A stretch of DNA of 64,000 bases from Candidatus Gastranaerophilales bacterium (GCA_944324915.1 CALUYD010000002.1:62001-126000); one strand, 5' to 3'. Counted from the first letter of the stretch, positions 9,015 to 18,242 are shown. The notes: generated by a model from the sequence alone, not told the origin. Program-made: numbers and translations.

Positions 9015-10442
9015 TTATGTTCCGATTTTATGAACTCTTATAAAATTGGTGCGTCCCGTAATTAATTTGGGAGCAGAACCTGTTATAATAACGTAATCGC
9101 CTTTTTTGAGTCCGATTTCATTTATTAAAAAATCATCAATATTTATAAGTAATTCAGAATTTAAAACATCATCCCATTTTTTACAAAAAGCAAAAACTCC
9201 CCAATTTAGTGCCATTCTTCTTTGGGTTTCTTCTATATCAGTTATCATAATTATGGGAACAGAGGGCTTTAATTTTGACATCAGACGGGTGGAATATCCG
9301 AAATGTGAAAAACTCAAAAGTGCTTTTGCATTTACATATTTCAACATTTTGTCGGCTCCGAAAGCAATAGCTTGGCGGGTTATTGCCATTTCTTCAGATA
9401 TTTTAAAATCGTTATCAAATGTATAAAATTTACTATTTTCAACAGTTTTAGCTATTTTTGCCATTGTTTCAACGGCTTCAACTGCAAACTTTCCGACGGA
9501 TGTTTCTCCGCTTAACATAACGGCATCTGCACCATCTAATATAGCATTTGCAACGTCAGAGCTTTCTGCTCTTGTTGGTATGGGTTCATTTATCATTGAT
9601 TCCAGCATTTGAGTTGCTACTATGACAGGTTTTTTCTGTTTATTACATTCTTCTATTATTTTCTTTTGGCAGATTGGAACTTCAACAGGGGAAAGTTCAA
9701 TCCCAAGATCACCCCTTGCTACCATAATGCAATCAGAAACTGAAACAATACTTTCAAGGTTTTCTATTGCTTGCGGTTTTTCAAGTTTTGAAACAACAGG
9801 TATATCGGATTTTAAATCATTTATATATTTTTTTGCCAATAAAACGTCTTCTTTTTGCCTTACAAAAGAAAGTGCAATGTAGTCTGCTTTATTTTCTATT
9901 GCGAATTTAATAAATTCTATATCTCTTTTAGTAACGGCATTTAAACTGTTTGTGCTGCCGGGAATGTTTAAACCTTTTCTTGATTTTAAAATACCGCCGT
10001 TTGTTATTTTTACGTAGACTTTATTATCTTTAACTTCTTCAACAATGGCTTGAATTTTTCCGTCATCTAATAATATCTTGTTTCCCTTGACTACATCGTT
10101 TGCAATCCCTTCGTAATCAACGGGAATAATATTATTTTCCTTGGAATTATGGGCAAATATAGCTTTTTGTCCGGTTTTTAATTCAATATCTTTTTTTAAA
10201 TTGCCAACTCTTATTTTAGGACCCTGAAGATCTATCATTATTGCTGCATTATAATCAAATTCCTTACAAACCAGTCTTATGGTTTTAAATTTTTCAAGAT
10301 GGTCTTGCATGGTTCCGTGGGACGTATTTAATCTAAAAACATTAACACCTGCTTTAAGAAGTTTTTTTATACCTTCTTTAGAATCAACGGCGGGACCGAT
10401 TGTTGCAATTATTTTTGTTCTTTTTTTAAATTTTAAATCCAT
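9015..10442 (-). CDS. pyk: pyruvate kinase
   Basis: Last step of glycolysis, phosphoenolpyruvate + ADP to pyruvate + ATP. 475 residues, typical of type II/I kinases without an extra C-terminal PEP-utiliser domain. Visible signatures: KIIATIGPAVDS at the start, FRLNTSHG, SFVRQKEDV, the catalytic SKLEKPQAIEN lysine, MVARGDLGIE metal site, and ATQMLESMI. Start ATG is preceded by AAGAGG seven bases away and by a TATAAT (complement of 10462-10467). Supplies pyruvate for the split formate-lyase at 18-20 kb. Confidence 0.97.
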   Translation of the reverse strand: MDLKFKKRTKIIATIGPAVDSKEGIKKLLKAGVNVFRLNTSHGTMQDHLEKFKTIRLVCKEFDYNAAIMIDLQGPKIRVGNLKKDIELKTGQKAIFAHNSKENNIIPVDYEGIANDVVKGNKILLDDGKIQAIVEEVKDNKVYVKITNGGILKSRKGLNIPGSTNSLNAVTKRDIEFIKFAIENKADYIALSFVRQKEDVLLAKKYINDLKSDIPVVSKLEKPQAIENLESIVSVSDCIMVARGDLGIELSPVEVPICQKKIIEECNKQKKPVIVATQMLESMINEPIPTRAESSDVANAILDGADAVMLSGETSVGKFAVEAVETMAKIAKTVENSKFYTFDNDFKISEEMAITRQAIAFGADKMLKYVNAKALLSFSHFGYSTRLMSKLKPSVPIIMITDIEETQRRMALNWGVFAFCKKWDDVLNSELLINIDDFLINEIGLKKGDYVIITGSAPKLITGRTNFIRVHKIGT

Positions 10443-10563
10443 AAAATACCTCTTTAAAGTAATTATATCATATAATTTTTTTTATTCTTCAGTATATAAG
10501 ATATATGTTGTATTTTTTAAGTTTTATGATTTAAAATGAAATATGAAAATGAAAGGAAAAATT

Positions 10564-11073
10564 ATGATAAATGAAAAAATGGAAAAAGCTTTTTTAGATC
10601 AAATAAATAAAGAGTTATTCTCTGAATATCTTTATTTATCAATGAAAGCGTATTTTTTAAATCTTAATTTAGTTGGTTTTGCTAATTGGATGGATGTTCA
10701 AGTTCAAGAAGAACATGCTCATGCAATGGGTATGTTTGATTATGTTGTTGAAAGAGGCGGATGTGTTACTCTTGAAGCAATTGAAAAACCGGAGTCTTGT
10801 TGGAACTCTCCATTGGATGCTTTTAGAGCAGTTTTAGAACATGAAAAATATGTTACATCAAGAATTAATGCACTTATGGATGTAGCAGAAGAAGAAAAAG
10901 ACAGAGCTGCTTTGATATTTTTAAATTGGTATTTAAAAGAACAAGTTGAAGAAGAAGCAAATGTTGGCGGTGTAATTGCTCAATTAGAAATGATTGGGGA
11001 TGATAAGAGCGGTTTATTTGCACTAGATAAAGAACTTGCAACAAGAACATTTGTTGCACCTGTTATAGGTTAA
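10564..11073 (+). CDS. ftnA: ferritin (FtnA-type)
   Basis: 24-mer iron-storage protein with ferroxidase activity. From ATG 10564 the 169-residue product aligns residue for residue with E. coli FtnA landmarks: E17, E49-E50, H53, a central glutamate in VLEHEKYV and EQVEEE near 126-131. I chose ATG 10564 because AAAGGA lies seven bases upstream; the upstream in-frame ATGs at 10543 and 10549 lack a site. Single gene with own terminator. A second, degenerate ferritin lies at 29443. Confidence 0.95.
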   Translation: MINEKMEKAFLDQINKELFSEYLYLSMKAYFLNLNLVGFANWMDVQVQEEHAHAMGMFDYVVERGGCVTLEAIEKPESCWNSPLDAFRAVLEHEKYVTSRINALMDVAEEEKDRAALIFLNWYLKEQVEEEANVGGVIAQLEMIGDDKSGLFALDKELATRTFVAPVIG

Positions 11074-11093
11074 TAGTTATAGGTTAATTGTTT

Positions 11094-11121
11094 AAAAAGC
11101 CCTGTTAAAGCAGGGCTTTTT
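11094..11121 (+). terminator. bidirectional terminator between ftnA and pnp
   Basis: Perfect 11-base stem (AAAAAGCCCTG / CAGGGCTTTTT) with six-base loop. The A and T tracts make it usable from both strands; it overlaps the last codons of the minus-strand gene. Confidence 0.9.
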
Positions 11122-11929
11122 ATATTTTTGAAATCATCATTTTTATTAATTTGCTTAGTTTTTTGCTTGTGGTTTTACCTGTATCAATAACTTCTTGATG
11201 AGATAGAGTCTTGTCGCTTACTCCTGTGGCGTGGTTTGTTATAGTGCTAAAACCTACGGTATTCATTTTTAAATAATTAGATACAATTGCTTCAGGAACA
11301 GAGCTCATTCCTACAACATCAGCTCCTAATAATCTAAATGCTTTAACTTCCGCTTTTGTTTCATAGCTTGGACCTGTTGTTGCAAGATATATGCCCTCTT
11401 TTAAATCGATATTTAATTCTCCGGCGCAATCAAGCGCTAATTTTTGCAATTCTTTAGTATAACAATTGCTCATATCAGGAAATCTTTCGCCTAGTGTATC
11501 ATCATTTTTTCCAATTAAAGGATTTGTTCCCATAAAATTGATATGGTCTGTAATTAGCATAATATCTCCTATATTAAGCTCTTTATGGGTTGCACCTGCG
11601 GCGTTTGTTATAAATAGAGTTTTTACTCCTAATTTTTTAAATATTTTAATGGGATAAGTTGCAGTTTGCAGAGAATTTCCTTCGTAAAAATGAAATCTTC
11701 CTTGCATAATAACACAGGTTTTTCCTTCAATTTCGCAGAATAATAATTCGCCTTTGTGTCCTTTAACATCGGATGAGCCAAAGTGAGGAATATCAGAATA
11801 TTTAATTCTTATACCTTCTAAATCATCACAAAAACAACCCAATCCGGAGCCCAATATAATTGCAACATCCAAATTAAGGTTGTTTGTTTTTAAATTTATA
11901 TAATCAAGAGTTTCTTTGATTTTTTCCAT
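11120..11929 (-). CDS. purine-nucleoside phosphorylase (PNP/MTAP family, PunA type)
   Basis: Phosphorolysis of (deoxy)inosine and (deoxy)guanosine for purine salvage. 269 residues, trimeric-type length. Motifs: AIILGSGLG phosphate loop, the family region ending in QGRFHFYEG, TNAAG, the base/ribose segment TGPSYETKAEV and the MSSVPEA segment, and the purine-binding STITNHATG. Lies 21 bases after the probable rpoZ on the same strand. A partner pyrimidine phosphorylase is at 60303. No clear Shine-Dalgarno sequence, suggesting coupling to rpoZ. Confidence 0.95.
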   Translation of the reverse strand: MEKIKETLDYINLKTNNLNLDVAIILGSGLGCFCDDLEGIRIKYSDIPHFGSSDVKGHKGELLFCEIEGKTCVIMQGRFHFYEGNSLQTATYPIKIFKKLGVKTLFITNAAGATHKELNIGDIMLITDHINFMGTNPLIGKNDDTLGERFPDMSNCYTKELQKLALDCAGELNIDLKEGIYLATTGPSYETKAEVKAFRLLGADVVGMSSVPEAIVSNYLKMNTVGFSTITNHATGVSDKTLSHQEVIDTGKTTSKKLSKLIKMMISKI

Positions 11930-11950
11930 AAAATTAATGTTAAAAAATAA

Positions 11951-12196
11951 TTAGCCAACTAAACCGTCATCATCAGATTCTGATGCTTTAACCATTATAG
12001 CATGTTGAACAGGTTTTTCTTTTTTAACATTTGAATCAAAAGGAATTTCAACATCAAAACCAAAATCATCTCTTGGTTTTTTCATTTGAGATTCATCAAC
12101 TAATTTTTTTGCTAATTCAATCAACTCATATACTAATTGGTATCTGTTTGGGGCTTTTTCATTTAAATCCCAAGCTGTTTTTGTAATTTGATTCAT
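11951..12196 (-). CDS. rpoZ: probable RNA polymerase omega subunit
   Basis: 81-residue protein whose central APNRYQLVYELIELAKKLV matches the omega helix that normally reads NRYELV...AxRAR, and whose C-terminal KEKPVQHAIMVKASE matches the KPVxxAxxExxxG strand-helix of omega. Between them a linker (MKKPRDDFGFDVEIP) is longer than in proteobacterial omega, as in cyanobacterial forms. Ribosome site AGGAG precedes ATG. If correct, omega folds onto the beta' C-terminus and aids assembly. Assignment is by motif only; a structural comparison would decide. Confidence 0.6.
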   Translation of the reverse strand: MNQITKTAWDLNEKAPNRYQLVYELIELAKKLVDESQMKKPRDDFGFDVEIPFDSNVKKEKPVQHAIMVKASESDDDGLVG

Positions 12197-12251
12197 AATT
12201 ATCTCCTATATAATAATCTTACAATGAGAAATAATTACATGCAAGGGGTTG

Positions 12252-12794
12252 TTAGTATTCATATTTATAATACAGCTTATCTGCGCTCTTTCGATAAATT
12301 TCATATTTTTCAGGGCTCATTAATCTTAAAAAACCATCAATTAAACCCACGTTATCTCTATCTCTTAATTGAATTTCGGTGTTTCTCATTTTTTTGGCAT
12401 TTCTTTTGTTTGAAATTGAAGCAGGAAGCGCTGTTCCTATTAGCATTGTGTTAGAAGATGCTAATTTTAATCTTTCAATTCTTTGATTTTGCGGACTAAA
12501 TTCCCAAATTCTTCCTAAAAGTTCATATTCTAAATTTTTTAAGCGTTCTGAATCAGAAAATTCGGGATAAGTTCTTGGAAAGTGTCTTTTTTCCATAACC
12601 TCAATAGCATGAAGGTCTTTTTCGCTAAAATTTACTTTATATGGCGAATTTGGTTTTGCGTTTATAATATCTTCTTTTGTGATTGTTATGGTTTGTGTTT
12701 CAGAGCAATAGCAGCACAACGGTATAAAAATTGAATAAAAAATTATAGCGTAGAGCGTGCAATATAAAATGCTAAATTTAACATACTTTATCAT
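12252..12794 (-). CDS. hypothetical secreted or membrane-anchored protein
   Basis: 180 residues, function unknown. N-terminal hydrophobic segment (residues 6-30) with CCYC looks like a signal or anchor. The soluble part carries a repeat-like pattern: MEKRHFPRTYPEFSDSERL, LEYELLGRIW, NQRIERLKLA. This E-K-x-x-F-x-x-T-Y ... R-x-x-x-L-E pattern recurs in secreted proteins of cyanobacteria and relatives (from memory, not verified). Followed 55 bases later by rpoZ on the same strand. Confidence 0.65.
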   Translation of the reverse strand: MIKYVKFSILYCTLYAIIFYSIFIPLCCYCSETQTITITKEDIINAKPNSPYKVNFSEKDLHAIEVMEKRHFPRTYPEFSDSERLKNLEYELLGRIWEFSPQNQRIERLKLASSNTMLIGTALPASISNKRNAKKMRNTEIQLRDRDNVGLIDGFLRLMSPEKYEIYRKSADKLYYKYEY

Positions 12795-12971
12795 CTAGTA
12801 AAGTTTAGGTCGTTTTTTTAGATATAAAATTAGCCTTTTTGAAAAACAAAAGTATATTATTAACTTTTGTAAATAAATAATTAAAATAATGAACATTTTT
12901 TAAAGTTTTTCTTTAGGCATGTCGATAGAAAACACTATACAAGGGATGATAAAATTAGATATTGGTGAAAA

Positions 12972-13541
12972 ATGAGAAAACTATTTTTAATTGTTTGTTT
13001 AGTGTTAAGTTTTTTAAGTGTCAATCTTAATATAGCCTTTGCACTTGATTATTCCAGAATTTCAACCAATCAAAAAATAGTTGCAGCGCTTGATGCGCTT
13101 AATTCTATAAACAGACGTGATGTAATTTCAATTTTAAACGGCAATAATGCAACAAGAAAACCAATAAGAGTTATGTTTCGCGATTTAGCAATGTTTAATT
13201 ATGAAGATGCTGAAGCAGTTACAGCCAGAACGAAAAATAATGGTCTTGTGATTTATATTTCATCAGAACACAGAGGTGCAAGCCCTGAATGTATCGCTTG
13301 TTTAATTGCTCATGAATCCCAACATCATACATATACAAATACAAGAGCAGAAGAATTAAGGGCTTGGATATCCGAAGCTCAAGCATGGAATGAATTTGTT
13401 AAAAAGGATAAGACTTTATTAACAGCAACTGAGCCATTAGCAAAAAGAGAAAATGTAATTGCAAAAATAAGAACAAAAGCAGGTGTTAGTGGCATTCAAA
13501 AATTAATTGCTACAAATCCTGTTTATGCCGGATTAAATTAA
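12972..13541 (+). CDS. secreted protein with HExxH zinc-protease motif
   Basis: 189 residues with a clear signal peptide (cleavage likely after NIAFA, residue 25). The mature part contains CLIAHESQHHTYTNTRAEE, an HExxH metal site (HESQH), followed 21 residues on by a glutamate (WISEAQAW) that could be the third ligand. This suggests a small extracytoplasmic metallopeptidase; no named family is recognised. Ribosome site GGTGAA. Converges with murI, overlapping its stop by four bases. Confidence 0.7.
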   Translation: MRKLFLIVCLVLSFLSVNLNIAFALDYSRISTNQKIVAALDALNSINRRDVISILNGNNATRKPIRVMFRDLAMFNYEDAEAVTARTKNNGLVIYISSEHRGASPECIACLIAHESQHHTYTNTRAEELRAWISEAQAWNEFVKKDKTLLTATEPLAKRENVIAKIRTKAGVSGIQKLIATNPVYAGLN

Positions 13542-14326
13542 ATTTTAACTAATTGTGCTTCTTTTACATCAAAGAATGTTTTTGCGCTCAAAATAAATTG
13601 TTTTGGGTCGTCTGAAACATAAAAATTCAATGAACTTCCTTTGTAATTTTCATCATAAGTTTCATTTTTTACTATTTGAGCAATTGTTTTGGCAGGATTA
13701 AAATATTCAACGTCTAAAATATTTTTAAATAGATTTATTAAATAAGGATAGTGAGTACATCCTAAAATAATTCTTTTTGCGTTATGTTTTTTTGCAATTT
13801 CAAGTTTTTCTTTGATTAAATCGATTGATTGAGGGTCGTTATATAATCTGTGTTCTACAATTTCAACAAAACCGCTGCAATCAATTCCATAAGTATTGAT
13901 TTTTGGATTGTATTTTTTTAATTCTGTTTCATATTTTTTTGAATTTATTGTTGCTTTTGTAGCTAAAATTGCAACGCTATCATTGTCTTTTAGCCCTTCT
14001 GTTGCATTTTTTGCAATAGATTGAATTAAAGGATAAATTTTAATTTTGTCTTTAAAAAAATCTACTAAATCATCATACGCTACCGCAGATGTTGTATTGC
14101 AAGCAAAAACAACTGTTTTAATGTTTTTTGATATGAAAAAATTTAAAATATCTTTTGTATATTTAAAAATTTCTTTTGGTGTTTTTGTGCCATAGGGTAC
14201 GTTTTTTGTATCTCCAAAGAAAAAATAATCTTTATTTGGCATAATTTTATATAGCTCTGATAAGACGCTCAAACCTCCAACGCCGCTATCTAATAAACCA
14301 ATGGAATTTTCTTTTTCGATTGTCAT
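13538..14326 (-). CDS. murI: glutamate racemase
   Basis: Makes D-glutamate for peptidoglycan. 262 residues. GLLDSGVGGLSVL near the N-terminus, first catalytic cysteine in FACNTTSA and second in LGCTHYPY are all present. ATG overlaps the stop of the upstream cell-wall amidase by four bases, so the two envelope genes are translationally coupled. Confidence 0.96.
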   Translation of the reverse strand: MTIEKENSIGLLDSGVGGLSVLSELYKIMPNKDYFFFGDTKNVPYGTKTPKEIFKYTKDILNFFISKNIKTVVFACNTTSAVAYDDLVDFFKDKIKIYPLIQSIAKNATEGLKDNDSVAILATKATINSKKYETELKKYNPKINTYGIDCSGFVEIVEHRLYNDPQSIDLIKEKLEIAKKHNAKRIILGCTHYPYLINLFKNILDVEYFNPAKTIAQIVKNETYDENYKGSSLNFYVSDDPKQFILSAKTFFDVKEAQLVKI

Positions 14327-16305
14327 TTATCTAAATACTCCAATATGCCCTCTACAATTGAATCAGCAATATCTTCTTTTCTTCCTTTTTTGATTAGTTT
14401 TGTTCTTTCGTCAAGATTTGATATAAAGCCTATTTCAATTAAAATTGCAGGTGCTTCTGTATGATTTATAACATAAAAACGAGATTTTATAACGCCTCTA
14501 TCAATTGTTTCCCATTTTCTAAGATTTTTTTCGCTTGCAAAATTTCCATGTACAACTTGAGCAAGTTTGTAGCTGTTATCTTTGAAATAGTGTGTTTCAA
14601 CGCCGTATGAATCTTCTTTAACGGTTGAATTAGTATGTATACTTACAAAAATATCAGGATTTATTTCGTTTGAATAATTAACCCTATCTTCCAGCGTCAA
14701 TGTTTCATCTTTTGATCTTGTCATATAAACATAGATATTTTTCTTCATTAATTTTTCTTGAACCATTTTTGCAACATCGAGGTTTAAATCTTTTTCATAT
14801 ATTCCACCGCCGATTGCACCGCTGTCTGCACCGCCATGACCCGGGTCAATCACTACTTTTTTCATAGATGAAATAGTTGGTTTTTCTTTTTGTTTTTTTG
14901 GTTTTTCGATTTTTTCAACTTCTTCTTTAGGAACGTAAATTACATTTATATTTTCATTTGAAACTTTAATTTCTTCTTTTTTATCTTGGGTATTTGTTGC
15001 AATAACTATTCCATCTTGAGGTGTAATCGGAGCTGTTTTAGGTTTATCTTTAAATACTAATTTGATTGATTTTGAATTAGATTCAACATTTGCATAAGCA
15101 AAATTTAAATCTTTAGCAGGAATTATAAATCTTGTTTTATCGCTTGATATTTTTAGTGCTTGAACTTTTATATCGGTAGTTTTTAGCATTTGCTCAAATA
15201 AAGCTAAATTATAATCTCCGAGATTATTAACATCTAAATAAAAATTATCATTCAATTCAAATACGTCATAAGTAACGCTTTTATTGAAGTTCATTTCTAT
15301 TAGTTTATATCCTGCTGATGTTGTTTGAGCTTTGTATGAGCTTACTGTTGCAGGGTTGTCTGAAAAAAGCGTATTAATTATAAAATTGCGATGAGATATA
15401 AATAAACTTTGACCATCCGGTGATATTACAAAGCGGTAATCTCTTACGTTGTCGCTATTAACGGTTAATTTAACTTTTCTTGAATTTATTTTATTTAAAG
15501 TAAGTGTTGCTTTTATTCCATTTTGGCTTGATGGAATTCTGTATGTTTTATTGTCTAATTTTGATAACATTGATGTGTTATCTAAAATAAGGCTCATTTG
15601 AGTATTATCAGGAGAATACTCAGCTCTTTGTTGTGCAATTGAGCCTAATCCTCTTAAGATTAATCCGTCTGAATTTTGACTTATTTGGCTTAGATAATAT
15701 TTTGTTTGAAAGCGAGGAATTATCTCTTTTGTTTCGCCATTATTATTATATGTAACAGTAGCACTTGTGTTTTGCAGTCCAGAGCCTGAGCCTGAATCGC
15801 CGTTTGGCGTATAGAATTTATATTGAATTGAATTATCAATTATATTTGGCGCATATTTTACGATTATATCTGTTCCGTTAGTATATGTTTTAAATTTTGC
15901 TAAATCAGTATTTTTGTTTGCCGTAAATACAACTCTTACTATATGAGGATTAACTGAAAATTGTGCAAGTTGGATGCTTTGCAACAGCGTCGAATTATGA
16001 ATTTTATATGTTCTATTAGTTCCTTCTAAAGTTGCATTTGGAATATCAATAACATATCTTGGAGGCGATGATATTGTAAAAGGGGTAATGTTGCTTATAA
16101 ATCTAACAGAGCCTGTTGAATTCATTGCAGGAACTTCAAGGGTTTGAAGCCCATTTTTATAATTACCTTGTCCTTTGATAAGGATTAATCTATCAGATGA
16201 ATCAATCGTAATATCTTTTATGCGAAAATTGTCGGCACAAAGCGCACTTTGTCCCGCCATTATCAATAAAAATAATGTAATTGTTAATATTCTAAGTAAA
16301 TTCAA
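14323..16305 (-). CDS. N-acetylmuramoyl-L-alanine amidase with AMIN-type N-terminus
   Basis: Periplasmic zinc amidase that cleaves the peptide from muramic acid, used in cell separation. 660 residues: signal peptide 1-24; beta-rich AMIN-like region(s) over roughly 25-430 (IKDITIDSSDRLILIKGQG and later repeats); a charged linker (KEEVEKIEKPKKQKEKP); Amidase_3 domain about 480-660. Zinc/catalytic positions are visible in DPGHGGADSGA, YEKDLNLDVA, VSIHTNS and LIEIGFISN. The long N-terminal portion is typical of cyanobacterial AmiC proteins. First gene of the amiC-murI pair, divergent from the sugar permeases. Confidence 0.93.
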   Translation of the reverse strand: MNLLRILTITLFLLIMAGQSALCADNFRIKDITIDSSDRLILIKGQGNYKNGLQTLEVPAMNSTGSVRFISNITPFTISSPPRYVIDIPNATLEGTNRTYKIHNSTLLQSIQLAQFSVNPHIVRVVFTANKNTDLAKFKTYTNGTDIIVKYAPNIIDNSIQYKFYTPNGDSGSGSGLQNTSATVTYNNNGETKEIIPRFQTKYYLSQISQNSDGLILRGLGSIAQQRAEYSPDNTQMSLILDNTSMLSKLDNKTYRIPSSQNGIKATLTLNKINSRKVKLTVNSDNVRDYRFVISPDGQSLFISHRNFIINTLFSDNPATVSSYKAQTTSAGYKLIEMNFNKSVTYDVFELNDNFYLDVNNLGDYNLALFEQMLKTTDIKVQALKISSDKTRFIIPAKDLNFAYANVESNSKSIKLVFKDKPKTAPITPQDGIVIATNTQDKKEEIKVSNENINVIYVPKEEVEKIEKPKKQKEKPTISSMKKVVIDPGHGGADSGAIGGGIYEKDLNLDVAKMVQEKLMKKNIYVYMTRSKDETLTLEDRVNYSNEINPDIFVSIHTNSTVKEDSYGVETHYFKDNSYKLAQVVHGNFASEKNLRKWETIDRGVIKSRFYVINHTEAPAILIEIGFISNLDERTKLIKKGRKEDIADSIVEGILEYLDK

Positions 16306-16399
16306 CGATTTTCCTCTAATTTTAATTTTATCACCATATTGATAATATTAACTAATACGGATTATTGAATTTTTATATGAATTAATATAGTATTTACTT

Positions 16400-17269
16400 A
16401 TGGATATGAAAAAAAGCATTGGAGCGTATTTGTTTTTGTTGCCTGCGGGCATTGTTTTATTGCTTTTTTTCTTTATACCTTTCTTTCAAACAATTCATTT
16501 GAGCTTTTTTGATTATTCAAATGACGTATATAGCCCATCTTTTGTGGGTTTTGAAAATTATATAGCATTAATTAAATCACCATTATTTTTAAAAACAATA
16601 TTAAATACTTTCTATTTTTTAATATTGTGTGTGCCTTTTTTGGTTATATTTCCTTTGTTTTTGGCAATTTTAATAAATCAAAATATCAGATTTAAAAATA
16701 CATATAAAATTTTAATTTATTTGCCTGTTGTAGTATCCATAGTTGTTGTTGCAATTGCTTTTAAATGGCTATATGCACCAAGCGGTTTATTGAATTTTTT
16801 TATTGAAAAATTAGGTTTAGCTCCAATAGGTTGGCTTAGCGATCCTAAGGTATCAATGATATCCGTTGCTTTAGTTACAATATTTAAGGGTGTCGGATAT
16901 TATATGATGATATATTTGAGCGCATTAATGAGTGTACCTAAAGAATTATATGAAGCAGCTGATGTTGATGGAATTGTTGGTTTTAAAAAGCACATGGCAA
17001 TTACCATACCTCATCTTATGCCGATGATAGCCTTAGTTTCTACAATAAGCTCTATTTCAGCTTTAAAGGTTTTTGTTGAAATTTATGTTATGACAAGAGG
17101 TGGTCCATTGGATTCAACAAAAACAATTGTTTATTATATCTATGAAAAAGCATTTGAAAATCTCGATATGGGGCTAGCTTCAGCGGGTGCTGTAATTTTA
17201 TTGTTTATCGTTATGGGTTTTTCAATGTTAAATATTTTTGTTTTTGAAAAGGATAAATATAGAGTATGA
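16400..17269 (+). CDS. sugar ABC transporter permease (UgpA/MalF-like)
   Basis: Inner-membrane subunit of a carbohydrate ABC importer (CUT1 family). 289 residues with six predicted hydrophobic spans and the cytoplasmic EAA loop reading YEAADVDGIVGF, which docks the ATPase. ATG lies eight bases after a TATAGT box (16386-16391) with no ribosome site, so the mRNA is probably leaderless. Overlaps the next permease by four bases. Neither a solute-binding protein nor an ATPase gene is adjacent; they must be encoded elsewhere (shared MsmK-type ATPase is common). Confidence 0.92.
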   Translation: MDMKKSIGAYLFLLPAGIVLLLFFFIPFFQTIHLSFFDYSNDVYSPSFVGFENYIALIKSPLFLKTILNTFYFLILCVPFLVIFPLFLAILINQNIRFKNTYKILIYLPVVVSIVVVAIAFKWLYAPSGLLNFFIEKLGLAPIGWLSDPKVSMISVALVTIFKGVGYYMMIYLSALMSVPKELYEAADVDGIVGFKKHMAITIPHLMPMIALVSTISSISALKVFVEIYVMTRGGPLDSTKTIVYYIYEKAFENLDMGLASAGAVILLFIVMGFSMLNIFVFEKDKYRV

Positions 17270-18123
17270 GGCTATTAAAGGGTAAAATCAATTATAAAAA
17301 TATTTTAATTCATACAGTTTTAATTGTTGTATGTATTTTATCTTTAGTGCCTTTTTTATGGTTACTATCTACTGCCCTAAAAGGCAGAAGTGAAAATATT
17401 TTTGCATATCCTCCGATATTTATTCCTCGCGATTTTACTTTTGATAATTTTATTCAAGTATTAAAACTTGTTCCTATTGTTAAATATGTTATAAATAGCT
17501 TTATTGTTGCTTTTTCAACTGTTGTATTAAATGTTATTTTATCCGCATTAGCAGCATATCCGCTAGCCAGAATGGAATTTAAAGGTAAAAAAATAGCTTT
17601 TTTTGCGATATTAGCAACAATAATGGTTCCTTTTCAAACTATAATGCTACCTGTATATATCATTACTCTTAAATTGCATCTTATTGATAGTTATTCTGAT
17701 ACAATGGGATATTTAGGCTTGATTTTACCTTTTGCAGTCAATGCTTTTGGAATATTTTTAATGCGTCAGGCTTTTATGGGTATTCCAAAAGAAATTGAAG
17801 AAAGCGCTATTGTAGATGGATGTAATTCTTTTCAGATTTTTTCAAAATTATTGTTGCCTATGGTAAAACCTACCATTGCGCTATTAGCTATTTTTACTTT
17901 TATCGGCTCTTGGGGTGAATTTTTATGGCCAAGCATTGTTTTAACAAATGAGCAATTATTTACTTTGCCTGTCGGAATAAATAATTTATCAAGTGCTTTT
18001 AGTGCTGATTATAGATTAATTGCAGCAGGTTCTATTGTTTCAATTATACCAATTATTGTTTTTTTTCTTGCACTTCAAAAATATTTTATTCAAGGCTCTA
18101 ACGATGGCGCAGTTAAAGGCTAG
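17266..18123 (+). CDS. sugar ABC transporter permease (UgpE/MalG-like)
   Basis: Second permease of the same CUT1 importer. 285 residues, six hydrophobic segments, EAA loop ESAIVDGCNSFQIF, and the family C-terminus KYFIQGSNDGAVKG, which is characteristic of the MalG/UgpE side. Starts in a four-base overlap with the preceding permease. Substrate unknown; the nearby GH13 enzyme at 24167 makes an alpha-glucan oligosaccharide plausible but this is only inference. Confidence 0.92.
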   Translation: MRLLKGKINYKNILIHTVLIVVCILSLVPFLWLLSTALKGRSENIFAYPPIFIPRDFTFDNFIQVLKLVPIVKYVINSFIVAFSTVVLNVILSALAAYPLARMEFKGKKIAFFAILATIMVPFQTIMLPVYIITLKLHLIDSYSDTMGYLGLILPFAVNAFGIFLMRQAFMGIPKEIEESAIVDGCNSFQIFSKLLLPMVKPTIALLAIFTFIGSWGEFLWPSIVLTNEQLFTLPVGINNLSSAFSADYRLIAAGSIVSIIPIIVFFLALQKYFIQGSNDGAVKG

Positions 18124-18165
18124 TTATATCGGGCTTTTTTGCTGAATAAATGAATTTATAAAAAT

Positions 18166-18206
18166 GTTGCAATTACAACTGTTGCAAAAATTTTTTGTGT
18201 TATAAT
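18166..18206 (+). promoter_or_regulatory. pfl promoter with palindromic operator
   Basis: GTTGCAATTACAAC (18166-18179) is a one-mismatch palindrome, followed after one base by a further half site GTTGCAA (18181-18187). A TATAAT -10 box at 18201-18206 is preceded by TGT, i.e. an extended -10. The palindrome covers the expected -35 region. A perfect version of the same palindrome lies at 53865 before the LeuD-like gene. Confidence 0.65.
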
Positions 18207-18242
18207 TTAATCATAAAATGGATTAAAAAAAAGGAGAAAATG

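Noticed and set aside
9106-9882. Plus-strand frames inside pyruvate kinase
   Set aside because: Shadows of the minus-strand pyk gene; no start signals or protein features.
11064-11090. Short tandem repeat GTTATAGGTTAATA at the ferritin stop
   Set aside because: Only two copies of about 13 bases, probably slippage; no functional context.
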